NCBI GenBank assembly: GCA_040222995.1
Contig: JAVKBW010000097.1
Location: 62,001 to 126,000 of the forward strand
Direction of reading: 5' to 3'
Length of the DNA: 64,000 nt
Source: JAVKBW01 sp040222995
Lineage (GTDB): Bacteria > Pseudomonadota > Alphaproteobacteria > UBA8366 > Aestuariispiraceae
Shown piece after piece: positions 49,515 through 58,432 of the stretch; within the stretch, counting starts at the first letter, position 1, and each line of letters opens with the position of its first letter. The translations under genes were made by a program, and so were the position numbers. The notes under the pieces are model-generated. The model saw nothing but the letters and a program-made list of their open reading frames with translations. It ran no database searches and was not told the origin of the DNA.

Positions 49515-50771
49515 TTAGGCGGGGAATGAATCGATCGCATCCCGTCCGCTCATCATCGCGCCATGCGCCGTCGCGAAACTGTCATCCGATGTCGCCTCGC
49601 CGGCGAAGTACAGACAATCGTCGATCGGCTTGCGCAGAACGGAACGCTCATCGCCGAAACCGGCCAACGCGCCGGAATAGGCGCCCAGCACCCAGGGGTC
49701 GGTTTCCCAGGCGGTGACGATAGTCCGGTCGCTCAGGGATTTGCGGATATCGGACCCGTAAACCGCTACAAGCCGCTCGGTCAGGTGATCGACCGAGGCC
49801 TGCTGGCCTGCCCGGCTGAGCCATTCGCCATGCCTGCCGCCGGTGACGCCCGCGACATAGTTCAAGCCGAAGGGGCGAATCTTGACCGACATCGGCACAT
49901 CGTCATCGCCGTCCAGGGAAACCAGAACGCTGCTGTTTTCGTTCTCGTCCAGGGGCTCGTCGCCGAACGGGTTGTCCTTCAGCGCGATGCCGATCCGGTT
50001 GTGAACGCCCAGCGGCAGACGATGCGCAGCATCCAGTTTCCACGCCGGCAGCGGCGGATCGAATTCGATCTGGCCGGCGGCGAGAATATTGGTGGAAACG
50101 GCGATGATGACGCGGCGGCCGGTCACGGCGCCTTTCGGCGTCTCCACGCGCACGCCTTTCGGCCCCCAGTGAACCTTTTCGGCCTTGCAGTTAAGGGTAG
50201 CGTCGACTTCTTTCGACCAGTCCTGGACGAGCGTGCCGTAGCCGTTCCGCAGCGGCCAGTTCTCGTCCGTATCGTTGTACCGGTAGGTGTCGAAGACGGA
50301 GATCTGGTCGAGGTCGCCTGATGTGTCGAGCGAATGAAAATAGGCGTATAACGGGCAATAGGGGCTATCCAGGTCGATCACCTCGGCGACTGAAACATCC
50401 TGCCCCGCCTTTGCAGCCGCGATGACGGCCTCGGCCGACTTGTCGAAATAGGCCAGCAGTTCTTCCTGTTCCCTGTCGACGGCCCAATTGCCCTTCCACC
50501 AGATCTTGTTGCGCCAGGTGCCGGATTTGACATAGGGGTGGCCCAGTTCGTCGGCGATGGCGACAAACGGGTTGATGCTGGCGGAATGCATCCAGTGGCA
50601 GCCGAGATCGAACGGTATGCCGGGTGTCAGGTTTTCCGTATAGGCACGCCCGCCGGTGCGGTGCGAGGCCTCCAGCAAGGTGCAGGTGAGGCCCTTCGCA
50701 GTGGCCTGTCTGGCGGCGGAGAGCCCGGCGGCGCCGGCCCCGATGATGATGACATCGACGTCTTGTGACAT
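49515..50771 (-). CDS. Flavin monoamine oxidase-like protein
   Basis: The 418-residue FAD protein has the dinucleotide motif VIIIGAGAAGLSAARQA, the amine-oxidase GG motif RTGGRAYTEN, and the C-terminal FAD loop LYFAGEATSDDSFATAHGAMMSGRDA. It oxidises primary or secondary amines to imines with peroxide release. The substrate is unknown; polyamines or aromatic amines are usual. It is 116 bases upstream of the hydrolase gene on the same strand. Confidence 0.9.
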   Translation of the reverse strand: MSQDVDVIIIGAGAAGLSAARQATAKGLTCTLLEASHRTGGRAYTENLTPGIPFDLGCHWMHSASINPFVAIADELGHPYVKSGTWRNKIWWKGNWAVDREQEELLAYFDKSAEAVIAAAKAGQDVSVAEVIDLDSPYCPLYAYFHSLDTSGDLDQISVFDTYRYNDTDENWPLRNGYGTLVQDWSKEVDATLNCKAEKVHWGPKGVRVETPKGAVTGRRVIIAVSTNILAAGQIEFDPPLPAWKLDAAHRLPLGVHNRIGIALKDNPFGDEPLDENENSSVLVSLDGDDDVPMSVKIRPFGLNYVAGVTGGRHGEWLSRAGQQASVDHLTERLVAVYGSDIRKSLSDRTIVTAWETDPWVLGAYSGALAGFGDERSVLRKPIDDCLYFAGEATSDDSFATAHGAMMSGRDAIDSFPA

Positions 50772-50920
50772 GATATTCTCGTTCGGAATTGAGTAAACAG
50801 GAGATAACTGACCGGTAGTATATTGCTCGATTCCTGTTTATATCCGGACAGGCGGGGGAATGCACACCCCCGTAAAGCCCGAATGTTCCGTGGTGACGGC
50901 CGTCGCCGGAGGAGACCCAG

Positions 50921-51766
50921 ATGACAACGTCGGTATTTGCCATGGTGGCGCTGGCAGCCCTGCTGCATGCTGCCTGGAACGCCATGATGAAGGTGAACGC
51001 GGATCGACTGATCATGGTCTCGACAATGGTCGTCAGTCAGATCGCCATCTCGGTGATGGTCGTGCCTTTTGTCGCCTTCCCGCCACCGGAAGCATGGCCT
51101 TTCATCGCTGCATCGACGGCCCTGCACACAGCCTATTACGTGTTTCTCATTCTGGCATATCGCTATGGCGATCTCAGCCATGTCTATCCCATCGCGCGGG
51201 GCGTTTCTCCGCTTATTGTCGCCGTTATCTCCGTTGTCTTCGTGGGTGAAGTTCTTGGTCTGGCGGCCACGGTTTCAATTGTCCTCATCGCTCTGGGTAT
51301 CATGAGCCTGACGCTGACGCGCGGCGCCGAGGGTTTCCGGGAGCCGAAGGCGATGTTCTTCGCTTTGGGAACCGGTGTGTTCATTGCGGGCTATACCCTT
51401 GCGGACGGATTGGGCGCCCGTACCGCAGACAGCGCGCACAGCTATTTTTTCTGGCTCAATGTATTCGATGGAATGCCTATTCTGGTTGTCGCGTATTTCA
51501 TGAGGCGCGGGCGGATACGCGAACAGGTCCGTCTGTGCTGGAAAGTCGGTGTGTTGTCAGGCGTTGTTTCGCTGATGGCGTACTGGATCGCTATCTGGGC
51601 GATGACGCTCGCGCCGATGGCCATGGTTTCCGCCGTGCGCGAAACCAGCATGGTTTTCGCCGTTCTGTTCGGCGTGTTTTTCCTGAAAGAACGCCTGAAC
51701 CTGGTGCGCGTGATATCAACCGCCGTGACGCTGGCCGGGGTCGTGTTGCTGAAGACGAGCAAATAA
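50921..51766 (+). CDS. EamA/DMT-family transporter
   Basis: The 281-residue inner-membrane protein has ten hydrophobic helices in two EamA repeats. It starts SVFAMVALAALLHAAWNAMMKVNADR, with repeat-end AYRYGDLSHVYPIARGVSPL and late ALFGVFFLKERLNLVRVISTAVTLAGVVLL. GGAGG lies eight bases before ATG 50921. Exporters of this family move amino acids or metabolites out of the cell. It is divergent from the amine oxidase gene. Confidence 0.9.
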   Translation: MTTSVFAMVALAALLHAAWNAMMKVNADRLIMVSTMVVSQIAISVMVVPFVAFPPPEAWPFIAASTALHTAYYVFLILAYRYGDLSHVYPIARGVSPLIVAVISVVFVGEVLGLAATVSIVLIALGIMSLTLTRGAEGFREPKAMFFALGTGVFIAGYTLADGLGARTADSAHSYFFWLNVFDGMPILVVAYFMRRGRIREQVRLCWKVGVLSGVVSLMAYWIAIWAMTLAPMAMVSAVRETSMVFAVLFGVFFLKERLNLVRVISTAVTLAGVVLLKTSK

Positions 51767-51771
51767 CCGAA

Positions 51772-52809
51772 CTAGTTCAGCGCCACCCTGTTTTCGTAGA
51801 ACGGCGTGCTGCCGGCGCGCGGCGGGATGCCCGGTTCGCCGTCGCCGTAGACGAAGACTTCGCGGACAACCGGTCGGGTTGGGTTCGCCGCTATCCACAA
51901 GCGCAGCAGATGCCGCTTCAGGGCGGGGTCGTCATAGTCATCGAACGCCGTGCGCGAATGCAGGACGGTGAAGTTGTTGGCGATCACCGCCTCACCCGAG
52001 GCCAGAGTGAATTCGAACCCGATATCCTTGCGCACCGCCAGCGCGTCGAACAGGTCGAGCGCTTCACGGTCGAGATCGTCGAACCCCAGTTCCGGATATT
52101 CGTCGGCGGCGATTTCGATATACTGACGCACCACCCGGCAGCTCAGCAGCCCGTCCCGCTCGCTGAAAACCGGTACGCGATGCGGGGTGATCGGATCGAA
52201 CCCGTCCGGCTGTTCGCCGAAGCGGTGCCAGCGGTAGCCGCGATACAGGCGTTCCAGCAGATCGGGCCGGGTCTTGCGGATCTCCTCGTGCACGGTGTGG
52301 GAGCTGGCGAAGTAACTGACGCCGCCGCTTTTCGCCGGTTTCAGACACAGGAAGGCCAGAACATCGGCCGGATCGGTATGCGGCGTCAGTTCATTGCTGT
52401 TGCGATAGGCGCGGGCGTTGGAATCCCTTCCCGATACGTCGATCACATGGCCCAGCCGGTCGCCCATCACGCTTTGCGACACCGGCAGGCCCAGATGCAG
52501 GCCGACCGCCCAGTAAAAGATTTCGATTTCGGTCTGGCTCAGCGCATCGACGGGAAAGCCGCGCAGGATGACAAGGCCGCGACCGTTCAGCACCGTGTCA
52601 CGCACTGTCGCCAGTTGACCGGCAAGGGCGGTCATCGGGGCTTCGTGCCTTTCAACCGAAACGGCTTCGCGTCCGGCGGCGGCCAGCGCCCTGATGTCAG
52701 GCAGACAGGCGGCGACGGCATCCCGGTCGAGATCGATGGCGACATCGTCCTTGGATGAAAAATCGGCGCCCTTCCACAGGGCGTCCGGCGATGGATCGGC
52801 GAAAGTCAT
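51772..52809 (-). CDS. TauD/TfdA-family Fe(II)/2-oxoglutarate dioxygenase
   Basis: The 345-residue protein has HxD in LTPHTDPADVLAFLCL (about residues 171-186), distal His in VLHSRTAFDDY and Arg in RHLLRLWIA. The overall layout is like carnitine/taurine-type TauD proteins. ATG 52809 (MTFADPSPD) is used; ATG 52866 gives 19 more residues. It converges with the EamA gene, and the MFS gene follows upstream in the same direction after about 60 bases. Substrate unknown. Confidence 0.88.
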   Translation of the reverse strand: MTFADPSPDALWKGADFSSKDDVAIDLDRDAVAACLPDIRALAAAGREAVSVERHEAPMTALAGQLATVRDTVLNGRGLVILRGFPVDALSQTEIEIFYWAVGLHLGLPVSQSVMGDRLGHVIDVSGRDSNARAYRNSNELTPHTDPADVLAFLCLKPAKSGGVSYFASSHTVHEEIRKTRPDLLERLYRGYRWHRFGEQPDGFDPITPHRVPVFSERDGLLSCRVVRQYIEIAADEYPELGFDDLDREALDLFDALAVRKDIGFEFTLASGEAVIANNFTVLHSRTAFDDYDDPALKRHLLRLWIAANPTRPVVREVFVYGDGEPGIPPRAGSTPFYENRVALN

Positions 52810-52872
52810 GCCTGACAATATGTCTGCTTCAGTATGTCTGGCAATTGTTACTTCACGATCATTCACCGCACC

Positions 52873-54063
52873 TTATGTACGCTTTTCGCAGCATGGTGCC
52901 GTTTCGGTGCAAGCCGAGCGCCAGAGAACGGACAGAACGGAACCGGATGTCACAAGACCCAGTATCGCGAAGAACCAGTACAGGCCATATGGACCGCCTG
53001 CTATCATGGATTGCGCCGCGAGGAGCGGTCCGATAGTGGTTCCGATGTCGTGCAGAACGAGCATGGCTGCAGCGCCGTGAACCATAGTTCGGCGGTCGAG
53101 TCGATCGTTTGTGTGAACCATGCCTGCGGTGAAGAGCGAATGGCTGATGCCGCCTACAAAAAACCCGGTCACAACGAGAGGGAAGATGTGGACCGGCTGG
53201 ATGATGGCGGTGGCGCCGCCGGCAATGGCAAGTGACACGCCCATGAACAGAATAACCGGCATTCTGCCAAACCGGTCCGAGATTGCGCCCAAGGGTAATT
53301 GAAATGCCACGGCTGAAAAATGGTTTGCAAAAACGATCACGGAAAGGGCGCTTGCCGTTAGTCCTATGGCCGCGCCATGCGCCGGGACCATGCTGTAGAG
53401 TGTGCTGTTCGCCATCCCTCCGGCCAAACAGCACCATGCACCAAGCGGCGCACGCAGAAACAACATCCTGAACTTGGGTCGCTCGCTTCGGCCCGGCTGC
53501 GGAGCATCTCGTCTGTTTGTGAAGACAGCCATGATGGCGGATAAATACAAGGCGCCGGCGATTGTCAGCGTGTCGATGCCTCCAAATGTTCCTAGATTCA
53601 GGAAAACCAGCGATCCGGAGGCGACTGAAGCGAGTCTCACGGTTTCATAGTAGGCAAGACTGCGGCCGCGGTTCTTGTTGGTTGCGGCGAAATGGAACCA
53701 GCTTTCCACAACGACATAGTAACCACCCATGCCCAGTCCCGTGATGAAACGGGGCGGTAGCCAAAGCCAACCCGGTGCCGTTTGCGACAGGACAAAAGTT
53801 GCGCCGCCAGCCAAAGCGGCGAAAAGAAAAAATGCCTTGAAATGTCCCAGCCGGCTGACGATCCACCCGCCAAAAATCGAGGTGATCAGTGTTCCGCCAA
53901 AGTATGCTGATGATAGAACGCCTATCAGTGATTCATTATCACCGGCTGTGGGTAGACGGGTTGCGATCAGGGCGAAAACGCCGCCATTTGCCAAACCGAA
54001 AAGAGAAACCGCGATCACAATACCGACAGTTGATCGCACCACGAATCCCAGATCAGACGCCAT
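52873..54063 (-). CDS. Major facilitator superfamily transporter
   Basis: The 396-residue protein has twelve transmembrane segments and the MFS loops GGWIVSRLGHFKAFF (between TM2 and TM3) and LGAISDRFGRMPVILFMG (between TM8 and TM9). It belongs to the YcaD/UMF-like group. It is upstream of the TauD-like gene on the same strand, so it may import the substrate (inference). Confidence 0.88.
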   Translation of the reverse strand: MASDLGFVVRSTVGIVIAVSLFGLANGGVFALIATRLPTAGDNESLIGVLSSAYFGGTLITSIFGGWIVSRLGHFKAFFLFAALAGGATFVLSQTAPGWLWLPPRFITGLGMGGYYVVVESWFHFAATNKNRGRSLAYYETVRLASVASGSLVFLNLGTFGGIDTLTIAGALYLSAIMAVFTNRRDAPQPGRSERPKFRMLFLRAPLGAWCCLAGGMANSTLYSMVPAHGAAIGLTASALSVIVFANHFSAVAFQLPLGAISDRFGRMPVILFMGVSLAIAGGATAIIQPVHIFPLVVTGFFVGGISHSLFTAGMVHTNDRLDRRTMVHGAAAMLVLHDIGTTIGPLLAAQSMIAGGPYGLYWFFAILGLVTSGSVLSVLWRSACTETAPCCEKRT

Positions 54064-54078
54064 ATCGAACTCCGTGAC

Positions 54079-54115
54079 AAAAAAAGCGGCTGCAGATCCC
54101 CAAACCTGCAGCCGC
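54079..54115 (-). terminator. Rho-independent terminator of the ArsR/permease operon
   Basis: GCGGCTGCAG (54086-54095) and CTGCAGCCGC (54106-54115) form a perfect 10-bp stem with a 10-base loop. On the minus strand seven T residues follow. It lies 20 bases past the permease stop. Confidence 0.9.
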
Positions 54116-54135
54116 CCGTATTACGGGACCTTTCA

Positions 54136-55200
54136 TCAGAGGACTTGGGAGACCCCTCCATACAGGATGCCCGCAAGTATCGACCCCGTCAGCGCCAGCG
54201 CCAGATACATCAGGAAGACCGGTGTCTTCACCAGCGCCTTGACGGCAATGGCGGCGGGGATGGAGGTAACGCCCCCGGCGACCATGAAGGCCAGGGCCGC
54301 GCCCGGCTGCAGGCCGATATCCATCAGCCCGCGCACCAGCGGGATCGCCGCATAGCCGTTCAGATAGGCCGGCACCCCGATGACGGCCGATGCCGGTACC
54401 GCGAAGATGCCCATATCGGCGATCGTTGCGGCGACATCGTCGACCGGCGCCCAGCGCAGCATCATCGCTTCCAGAACGAAGGCCAGCGACAGCCATTTAA
54501 ACAGAAACCAGCCCATCGTGCCGACTTCGTTTCTGAATGTGTCGCGGCGCTTTTTCTCGGACCAGAAATTCCACACCGGGCGGGCCGGCGCTTTCGGTGC
54601 GCCGCAGGACGACGCGCCACAGGAATTGCCGGAGACTTCCGCCCGCAGCGGGTCTTTCAGGCCACCGGCGCGTTGCAGCAGGACGACGGCGAAACCGCCC
54701 ATCAGGCCGAGGAAGATTGCGCTGAGGGTTTTCGCGATCGCCATTTCCGGCCCCAGCACGCCCCAGGTCAGGATCATCATTTCCGGGTCGATGACCGGCG
54801 ACGCCAGCCAGAACGCCATGACCGGCCCCAGCGGCACGCCGGCGGCCAGCAGAGCGGCGATCAGCGGCACGACGCCGCAGGAACAGAACGGCGACAATGC
54901 CCCGAACGCCGCGGCGGTGAAAATCGCCGTCCGGCCGCTCAGCGCCCGGGCGATGGTGGCGTCCGCACCGCTTGCCTTCACCGCGCCGGCCAGCACGACC
55001 GACAGCAGGATGAAGGGAGCGATATCCCACAGGCTGGTTACGGCGAACCCGGCAAACGAGGCGGGGGCATCGAGGCTGACGAAAGCCGTAACCGCCAGCA
55101 GGCCGACGGTGGTCAGAACCACCTTGTCGGCTATAAATTTCTTAATTCCAGAAATATCGAAATTAGAATGCGTGTTCGGAGCGTGAGAATGATCGGTCAT
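54136..55200 (-). CDS. YraQ/ArsP-type permease (DUF318)
   Basis: The 354-residue membrane protein has about eight to ten helices and the metal-binding motif SPFCSCGVVPLIAALLAAGV (about residues 102-121), with a Cys-rich cytoplasmic loop SGNSCGASSCGAP. The FCSCG motif occurs in ArsP organoarsenical exporters and in related uncharacterised permeases. It starts ten bases after an ArsR-family gene, so it is probably induced by a thiol-reactive metal or metalloid. The ion cannot be fixed. Confidence 0.85.
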   Translation of the reverse strand: MTDHSHAPNTHSNFDISGIKKFIADKVVLTTVGLLAVTAFVSLDAPASFAGFAVTSLWDIAPFILLSVVLAGAVKASGADATIARALSGRTAIFTAAAFGALSPFCSCGVVPLIAALLAAGVPLGPVMAFWLASPVIDPEMMILTWGVLGPEMAIAKTLSAIFLGLMGGFAVVLLQRAGGLKDPLRAEVSGNSCGASSCGAPKAPARPVWNFWSEKKRRDTFRNEVGTMGWFLFKWLSLAFVLEAMMLRWAPVDDVAATIADMGIFAVPASAVIGVPAYLNGYAAIPLVRGLMDIGLQPGAALAFMVAGGVTSIPAAIAVKALVKTPVFLMYLALALTGSILAGILYGGVSQVL

Positions 55201-55210
55201 GATATTTTCC

Positions 55211-55561
55211 TTAAGCCGGCTGTTTGCCGTGTTTCAGGCGGTGTTCCCGCTGATCGTTGGCGGCGGACGGTTCCGCTTCGACGCAGCATTCCTCGGTCAG
55301 GAAAGCGAGAACCTCGTCCATTGTCCGGTAATTCGCATTGCAGGTATGGGTCGTGCCGTCTTTCGACCGGTCGATCAGCCCAACGAGTTCCAGATGCTTC
55401 AGATGATGCGACAGGGTGGAGGCGGGCACCGACAGGGCGGATTGTATGGTGCCGACGCTTTTTCCGGCGGACCCGGCGCGCACCAGCACCTGGTAAATCG
55501 CCAGCCGTGTCGGGTTGCCCAGCGCTTCCAGCCGCGCCGCCGTGGTTTCAAGAATGCTCAT
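55211..55561 (-). CDS. ArsR-family metalloregulator
   Basis: The 116-residue repressor has a winged HTH (LEALGNPTRLAIYQVLVRAG, VPASTLSHHLKHLELVGLI) and a C-terminal Cys pair in LTEECCVEAEP, a likely metalloid sensor site. It is first gene of an operon with the YraQ/ArsP-type permease. A dyad upstream at 55601-55622 may be its operator. GC-rich codon use matches the chromosome. Confidence 0.9.
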   Translation of the reverse strand: MSILETTAARLEALGNPTRLAIYQVLVRAGSAGKSVGTIQSALSVPASTLSHHLKHLELVGLIDRSKDGTTHTCNANYRTMDEVLAFLTEECCVEAEPSAANDQREHRLKHGKQPA

Positions 55562-55600
55562 GTCCTACGATATAGGCCCGGTGCGTTTTCGAGTCAACCA

Positions 55601-55622
55601 TATTTCTAGAATTATCGAAATA
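55601..55622. promoter_or_regulatory. Dyad upstream of arsR, candidate operator
   Basis: TATTTC (55601-55606) and GAAATA (55617-55622) are perfect inverted half-sites 10 bases apart in the AT-rich leader of the arsR gene. Spacing suits an ArsR dimer. Confidence 0.5.
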
Positions 55623-55642
55623 AAGAGTTTTGCTTGTGCCTG

Positions 55643-56530
55643 TTAAACGGCTTTTAGGACTGCGTTGGCGGGTTTGGCAGCGTAGGTTCGTTCCCGGATA
55701 TGCCGGGCGAGTTCCGTGGCCGCCTCGGTTGTCTGGACCGGCGTGACATAAAGGTTCACCGAAAAGTCGGGCAGGGGCGGCAGGCCGGCGGCCGGGCCGA
55801 GAACGACCAGGTCGTCCGGCACGGTCGAGGCCAGCGCGACACTGAGGGCGAGGCCGCTGCGCACCACCGCCATGGTCGCTTCATGGGTGCCGTGTTCGAA
55901 CATGTAGGTCCAGGGAATGCCGGCCCCGGCGAGGGCATCGCTCATCGGTTTGCGGAAGGCGCAATCCTCACCGACCATCGACAGCGGCATCGGTCGTTTC
56001 CGGTGTGGCGAGGCATCGGCGCTGCCAATCCAGACCATCGGTTCAAACGCCAGAGATGCCTCGCCGCCAGCGCCAGCCACTTCCTCGACAAGCGCCACGT
56101 CGATCTGTCCGTCGCGCACCTGCTGCCGCAAATCGGGCGAGGTGCCGACGACGAGCGTTACGTCCACGCCCGGATTCTCCGAAACGAACCCGTCCAGCGC
56201 CAACGGAAGATAGCCCGATACAAGATCGTGCGGCATACCAAGCTTCACGTCGCCGCGCAGGGCCGGCGCAGTCATTGCCGCCCAGATTTCATCGTTTGCG
56301 GAAAGATAGGCCTCCGACAGGCCGAACAGCTTTTCACCGTCGCGGGTCAGTTTCAGGGAGGGACGGCCGCGCTGGAACAGGCTGCATTGCAGTACGTCCT
56401 CCAGCCGTTTGATCTTCTGGCTCACCGCCCCCTGGGTCAGGCCGAGTCGGTCGGCGGCGCGTGTCATGCTGCCGGTGCGGGCGACAGCGACAAAGGCGCG
56501 AACCAGCGTGATGTCGAGATCTCTCTGCAT
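55643..56530 (-). CDS. LysR-family regulator, probable regulator of the LysE exporter
   Basis: The 295-residue protein has the LysR HTH (LVRAFVAVARTGSMTRAADRLGLTQGAVSQKIKRLE) and the effector domain. It is divergent from a LysE-type exporter gene across 98 bases. The divergent LysR/LysE layout is shared with ArgP/LysG systems that sense basic amino acids, so it probably controls that exporter. Confidence 0.88.
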   Translation of the reverse strand: MQRDLDITLVRAFVAVARTGSMTRAADRLGLTQGAVSQKIKRLEDVLQCSLFQRGRPSLKLTRDGEKLFGLSEAYLSANDEIWAAMTAPALRGDVKLGMPHDLVSGYLPLALDGFVSENPGVDVTLVVGTSPDLRQQVRDGQIDVALVEEVAGAGGEASLAFEPMVWIGSADASPHRKRPMPLSMVGEDCAFRKPMSDALAGAGIPWTYMFEHGTHEATMAVVRSGLALSVALASTVPDDLVVLGPAAGLPPLPDFSVNLYVTPVQTTEAATELARHIRERTYAAKPANAVLKAV

Positions 56531-56628
56531 TCATCAGTATTAATATTTCTAATTCGTGAAATAAAGACAATTCGTTTCACTAATGATTTGGGGTGCACTA
56601 GATATCGCCGGTACTGCTAACGACGACG

Positions 56629-57243
56629 ATGGGGTTAAACGTCATGCCGGGTATCACCGACGCCTTTCTTCTTTTTGCGCTGGTTGCGACTTTGTCGCCG
56701 GGCGGCGCGACGACCCTGGCCACCGCCTCCGGCATCCGGCACGGTTATCGCCGATCCATACCGCTGATTCTGGGCATCGCCGCCGGGCTTGCCATGCTGG
56801 CGGCGGCGGGCGCGCTGGGTGTCGGTGTGTTCATCATGACATTTCCGGCGCTCGATCTGACGATCCGGGCGATCGGCTCGGCCTATCTGCTGTGGCTTGT
56901 CGTGAAGATCTGGAGCGCCGGACCGCCGGCGCAGGACGGCTTGGAGGCAGCGGCGCCGTTCGGCTTTCCAAGCGGTCTGCTGCTGACCCTGCTTAACCCC
57001 AAAGGATGGGCGATGACCATGGCGGCGGCGGTCACTTTCGCGCCGATTGCGCCCGACCCGGCCGCTCTCGCCATGATCATGGCGTTTACCTTCGCCAGCG
57101 CGGCCGTGCTGTCGCTGTCCGTCTGGTGTCTTGGCGGCGTTGCGGTTTCCCGGCGGATTTCCTCGCCCGGCCAGTGGCGGTTCGCCAACCGAACCCTGGC
57201 GGTGCTTCTGGCCGGCTGCATCGCCCCGTTGTGGATCGGCTGA
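56629..57243 (+). CDS. LysE/RhtB-family amino-acid exporter
   Basis: The 204-residue membrane protein has six helices and the LysE/RhtB sequence FALVATLSPGGATTLATASGIRHGYRRS near the start, LLTLLNPKGWAMTMAA in the middle, and a basic loop. The start may be ATG 56629 or ATG 56644. Family members export basic or hydroxy amino acids. It is followed after 37 bases by a PhzF gene, likely cotranscribed. Confidence 0.9.
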   Translation: MGLNVMPGITDAFLLFALVATLSPGGATTLATASGIRHGYRRSIPLILGIAAGLAMLAAAGALGVGVFIMTFPALDLTIRAIGSAYLLWLVVKIWSAGPPAQDGLEAAAPFGFPSGLLLTLLNPKGWAMTMAAAVTFAPIAPDPAALAMIMAFTFASAAVLSLSVWCLGGVAVSRRISSPGQWRFANRTLAVLLAGCIAPLWIG

Positions 57244-57280
57244 CAATACCCGTACTCTTATCACAAAAGGAAACCAGATC

Positions 57281-58111
57281 ATGAGCATTCAACATATCGC
57301 CGCTTTTTCCGACGGTTCGCAGGGCGGTAACCCCGCCGGCGTGCTGATTGCCGATACCCTGCCGCCGGAAACGGAGATGCAGGAAATCGCCCGGCAGGTC
57401 GGGTTTTCCGAAACCGCCTTCGCCGCGCCGCAGGATGACGGCTGGCGGGTGCGATACTTCTCGCCGGAAACGGAAGTGCCGTTCTGCGGCCACGCGACCA
57501 TCGCGCTGGGCGCGGCGCTGGCATTGCAGCATGGCGATGCGGTGTTTCCGCTGCATCTCAACGACGCTGACATCACCGTCGAAGGCCGGCGCGACGGCGC
57601 AATGCTGTCCGCCGCCCTGCAATCGCCGCCGACGAAAAGCCGACCGGCAGAAGAAGATCTCGTTGCCGAGGCGCTCGACCTGTTTTCCATCGATCCCGGC
57701 GATCTTGACCCGCGCCTGCCACCGGCCATCGCCGAAGCCGGGGCAACCCATCTGGTGTTGGCGCTGAACAGCCGCGAGGCGCTGGCGCGCATGGCCTATG
57801 ATCTCGATCGCGGCCGGGCCTTCATGAACGCCCATGGTCTGGTGACGGTGGCGCTGGTTTATTCGGAAACGCCGACATTGTTTCATGTCCGCAATCCGTT
57901 CGCGTCCGGCGGGGTCTATGAAGACCCGGCGACCGGCGCGGCGGCGGCGGCTTTGGCCGGCTATCTTCGCGACCGCAACTGGCCGTCCGATGGTGCGATT
58001 GACATCGTTCAGGGCGAGGACATGGGGGCACGGTCGCTTCTCGAGGTCCGCTACGATGAAACGAAGGGCGGGTCGATCCGGGTTTCCGGCGCGGCCCGGG
58101 TGATGGACTGA
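57281..58111 (+). CDS. PhzF-family isomerase
   Basis: The 276-residue protein has the epimerase fold of PhzF: IAAFSDGSQGGNPAGVLI, ETAFA, VRYFSPETEVPFCGHATIALG, and VRNPFASGGVYEDPATGAAAAALAGYL. The catalytic Glu is in FSETAFA. AAAGGAAA precedes ATG 57281. Outside phenazine clusters its role is unknown. The link to a LysE exporter suggests action on an amino-acid-like compound. Confidence 0.9.
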   Translation: MSIQHIAAFSDGSQGGNPAGVLIADTLPPETEMQEIARQVGFSETAFAAPQDDGWRVRYFSPETEVPFCGHATIALGAALALQHGDAVFPLHLNDADITVEGRRDGAMLSAALQSPPTKSRPAEEDLVAEALDLFSIDPGDLDPRLPPAIAEAGATHLVLALNSREALARMAYDLDRGRAFMNAHGLVTVALVYSETPTLFHVRNPFASGGVYEDPATGAAAAALAGYLRDRNWPSDGAIDIVQGEDMGARSLLEVRYDETKGGSIRVSGAARVMD

Positions 58112-58206
58112 AAAAAGCGCAGGTATCCGCTGCAATAAAAAATGGCAGCTTTCTTACGGATCATGATAGATTTGTTTCGGTTTTATTGCGATTAAATTGA
58201 AGAGTT

Positions 58207-58428
58207 GTGATTTTGAGAAACAAATCTGTTTTCTGCATGGCGGTCGGCTTAAGCCTTCTATACACCGCACCAGCCTTCGCCTATCTCGATCCCGGCACCG
58301 GAAGCCTGATCCTGCAGGGACTGATCGGCGGCATCGCTGCGGGTCTTGCGGTGATCTCCATTTACTACCAGAAAATAAAGCATTTCGTCCGGCGATTGTT
58401 TGACCGCTCGACCGACCAGCCAGACTAG
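58207..58428 (+). CDS. Small membrane protein with DPGTG motif
   Basis: The 73-residue protein has a signal-like or transmembrane N-terminus (VFCMAVGLSLLYTAPAFA), the conserved AYLDPGTGSLILQ motif, a glycine-rich helix IGGIAAGLAVISIYY, and a basic tail KHFVRRLF. I have seen this small family beside polysaccharide and methyltransferase genes; its job is unknown. The start is GTG 58207 or TTG 58213. The next gene's GTG start is only four bases after its stop. Confidence 0.78.
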   Translation: MILRNKSVFCMAVGLSLLYTAPAFAYLDPGTGSLILQGLIGGIAAGLAVISIYYQKIKHFVRRLFDRSTDQPD

Positions 58429-58432
58429 GCTG

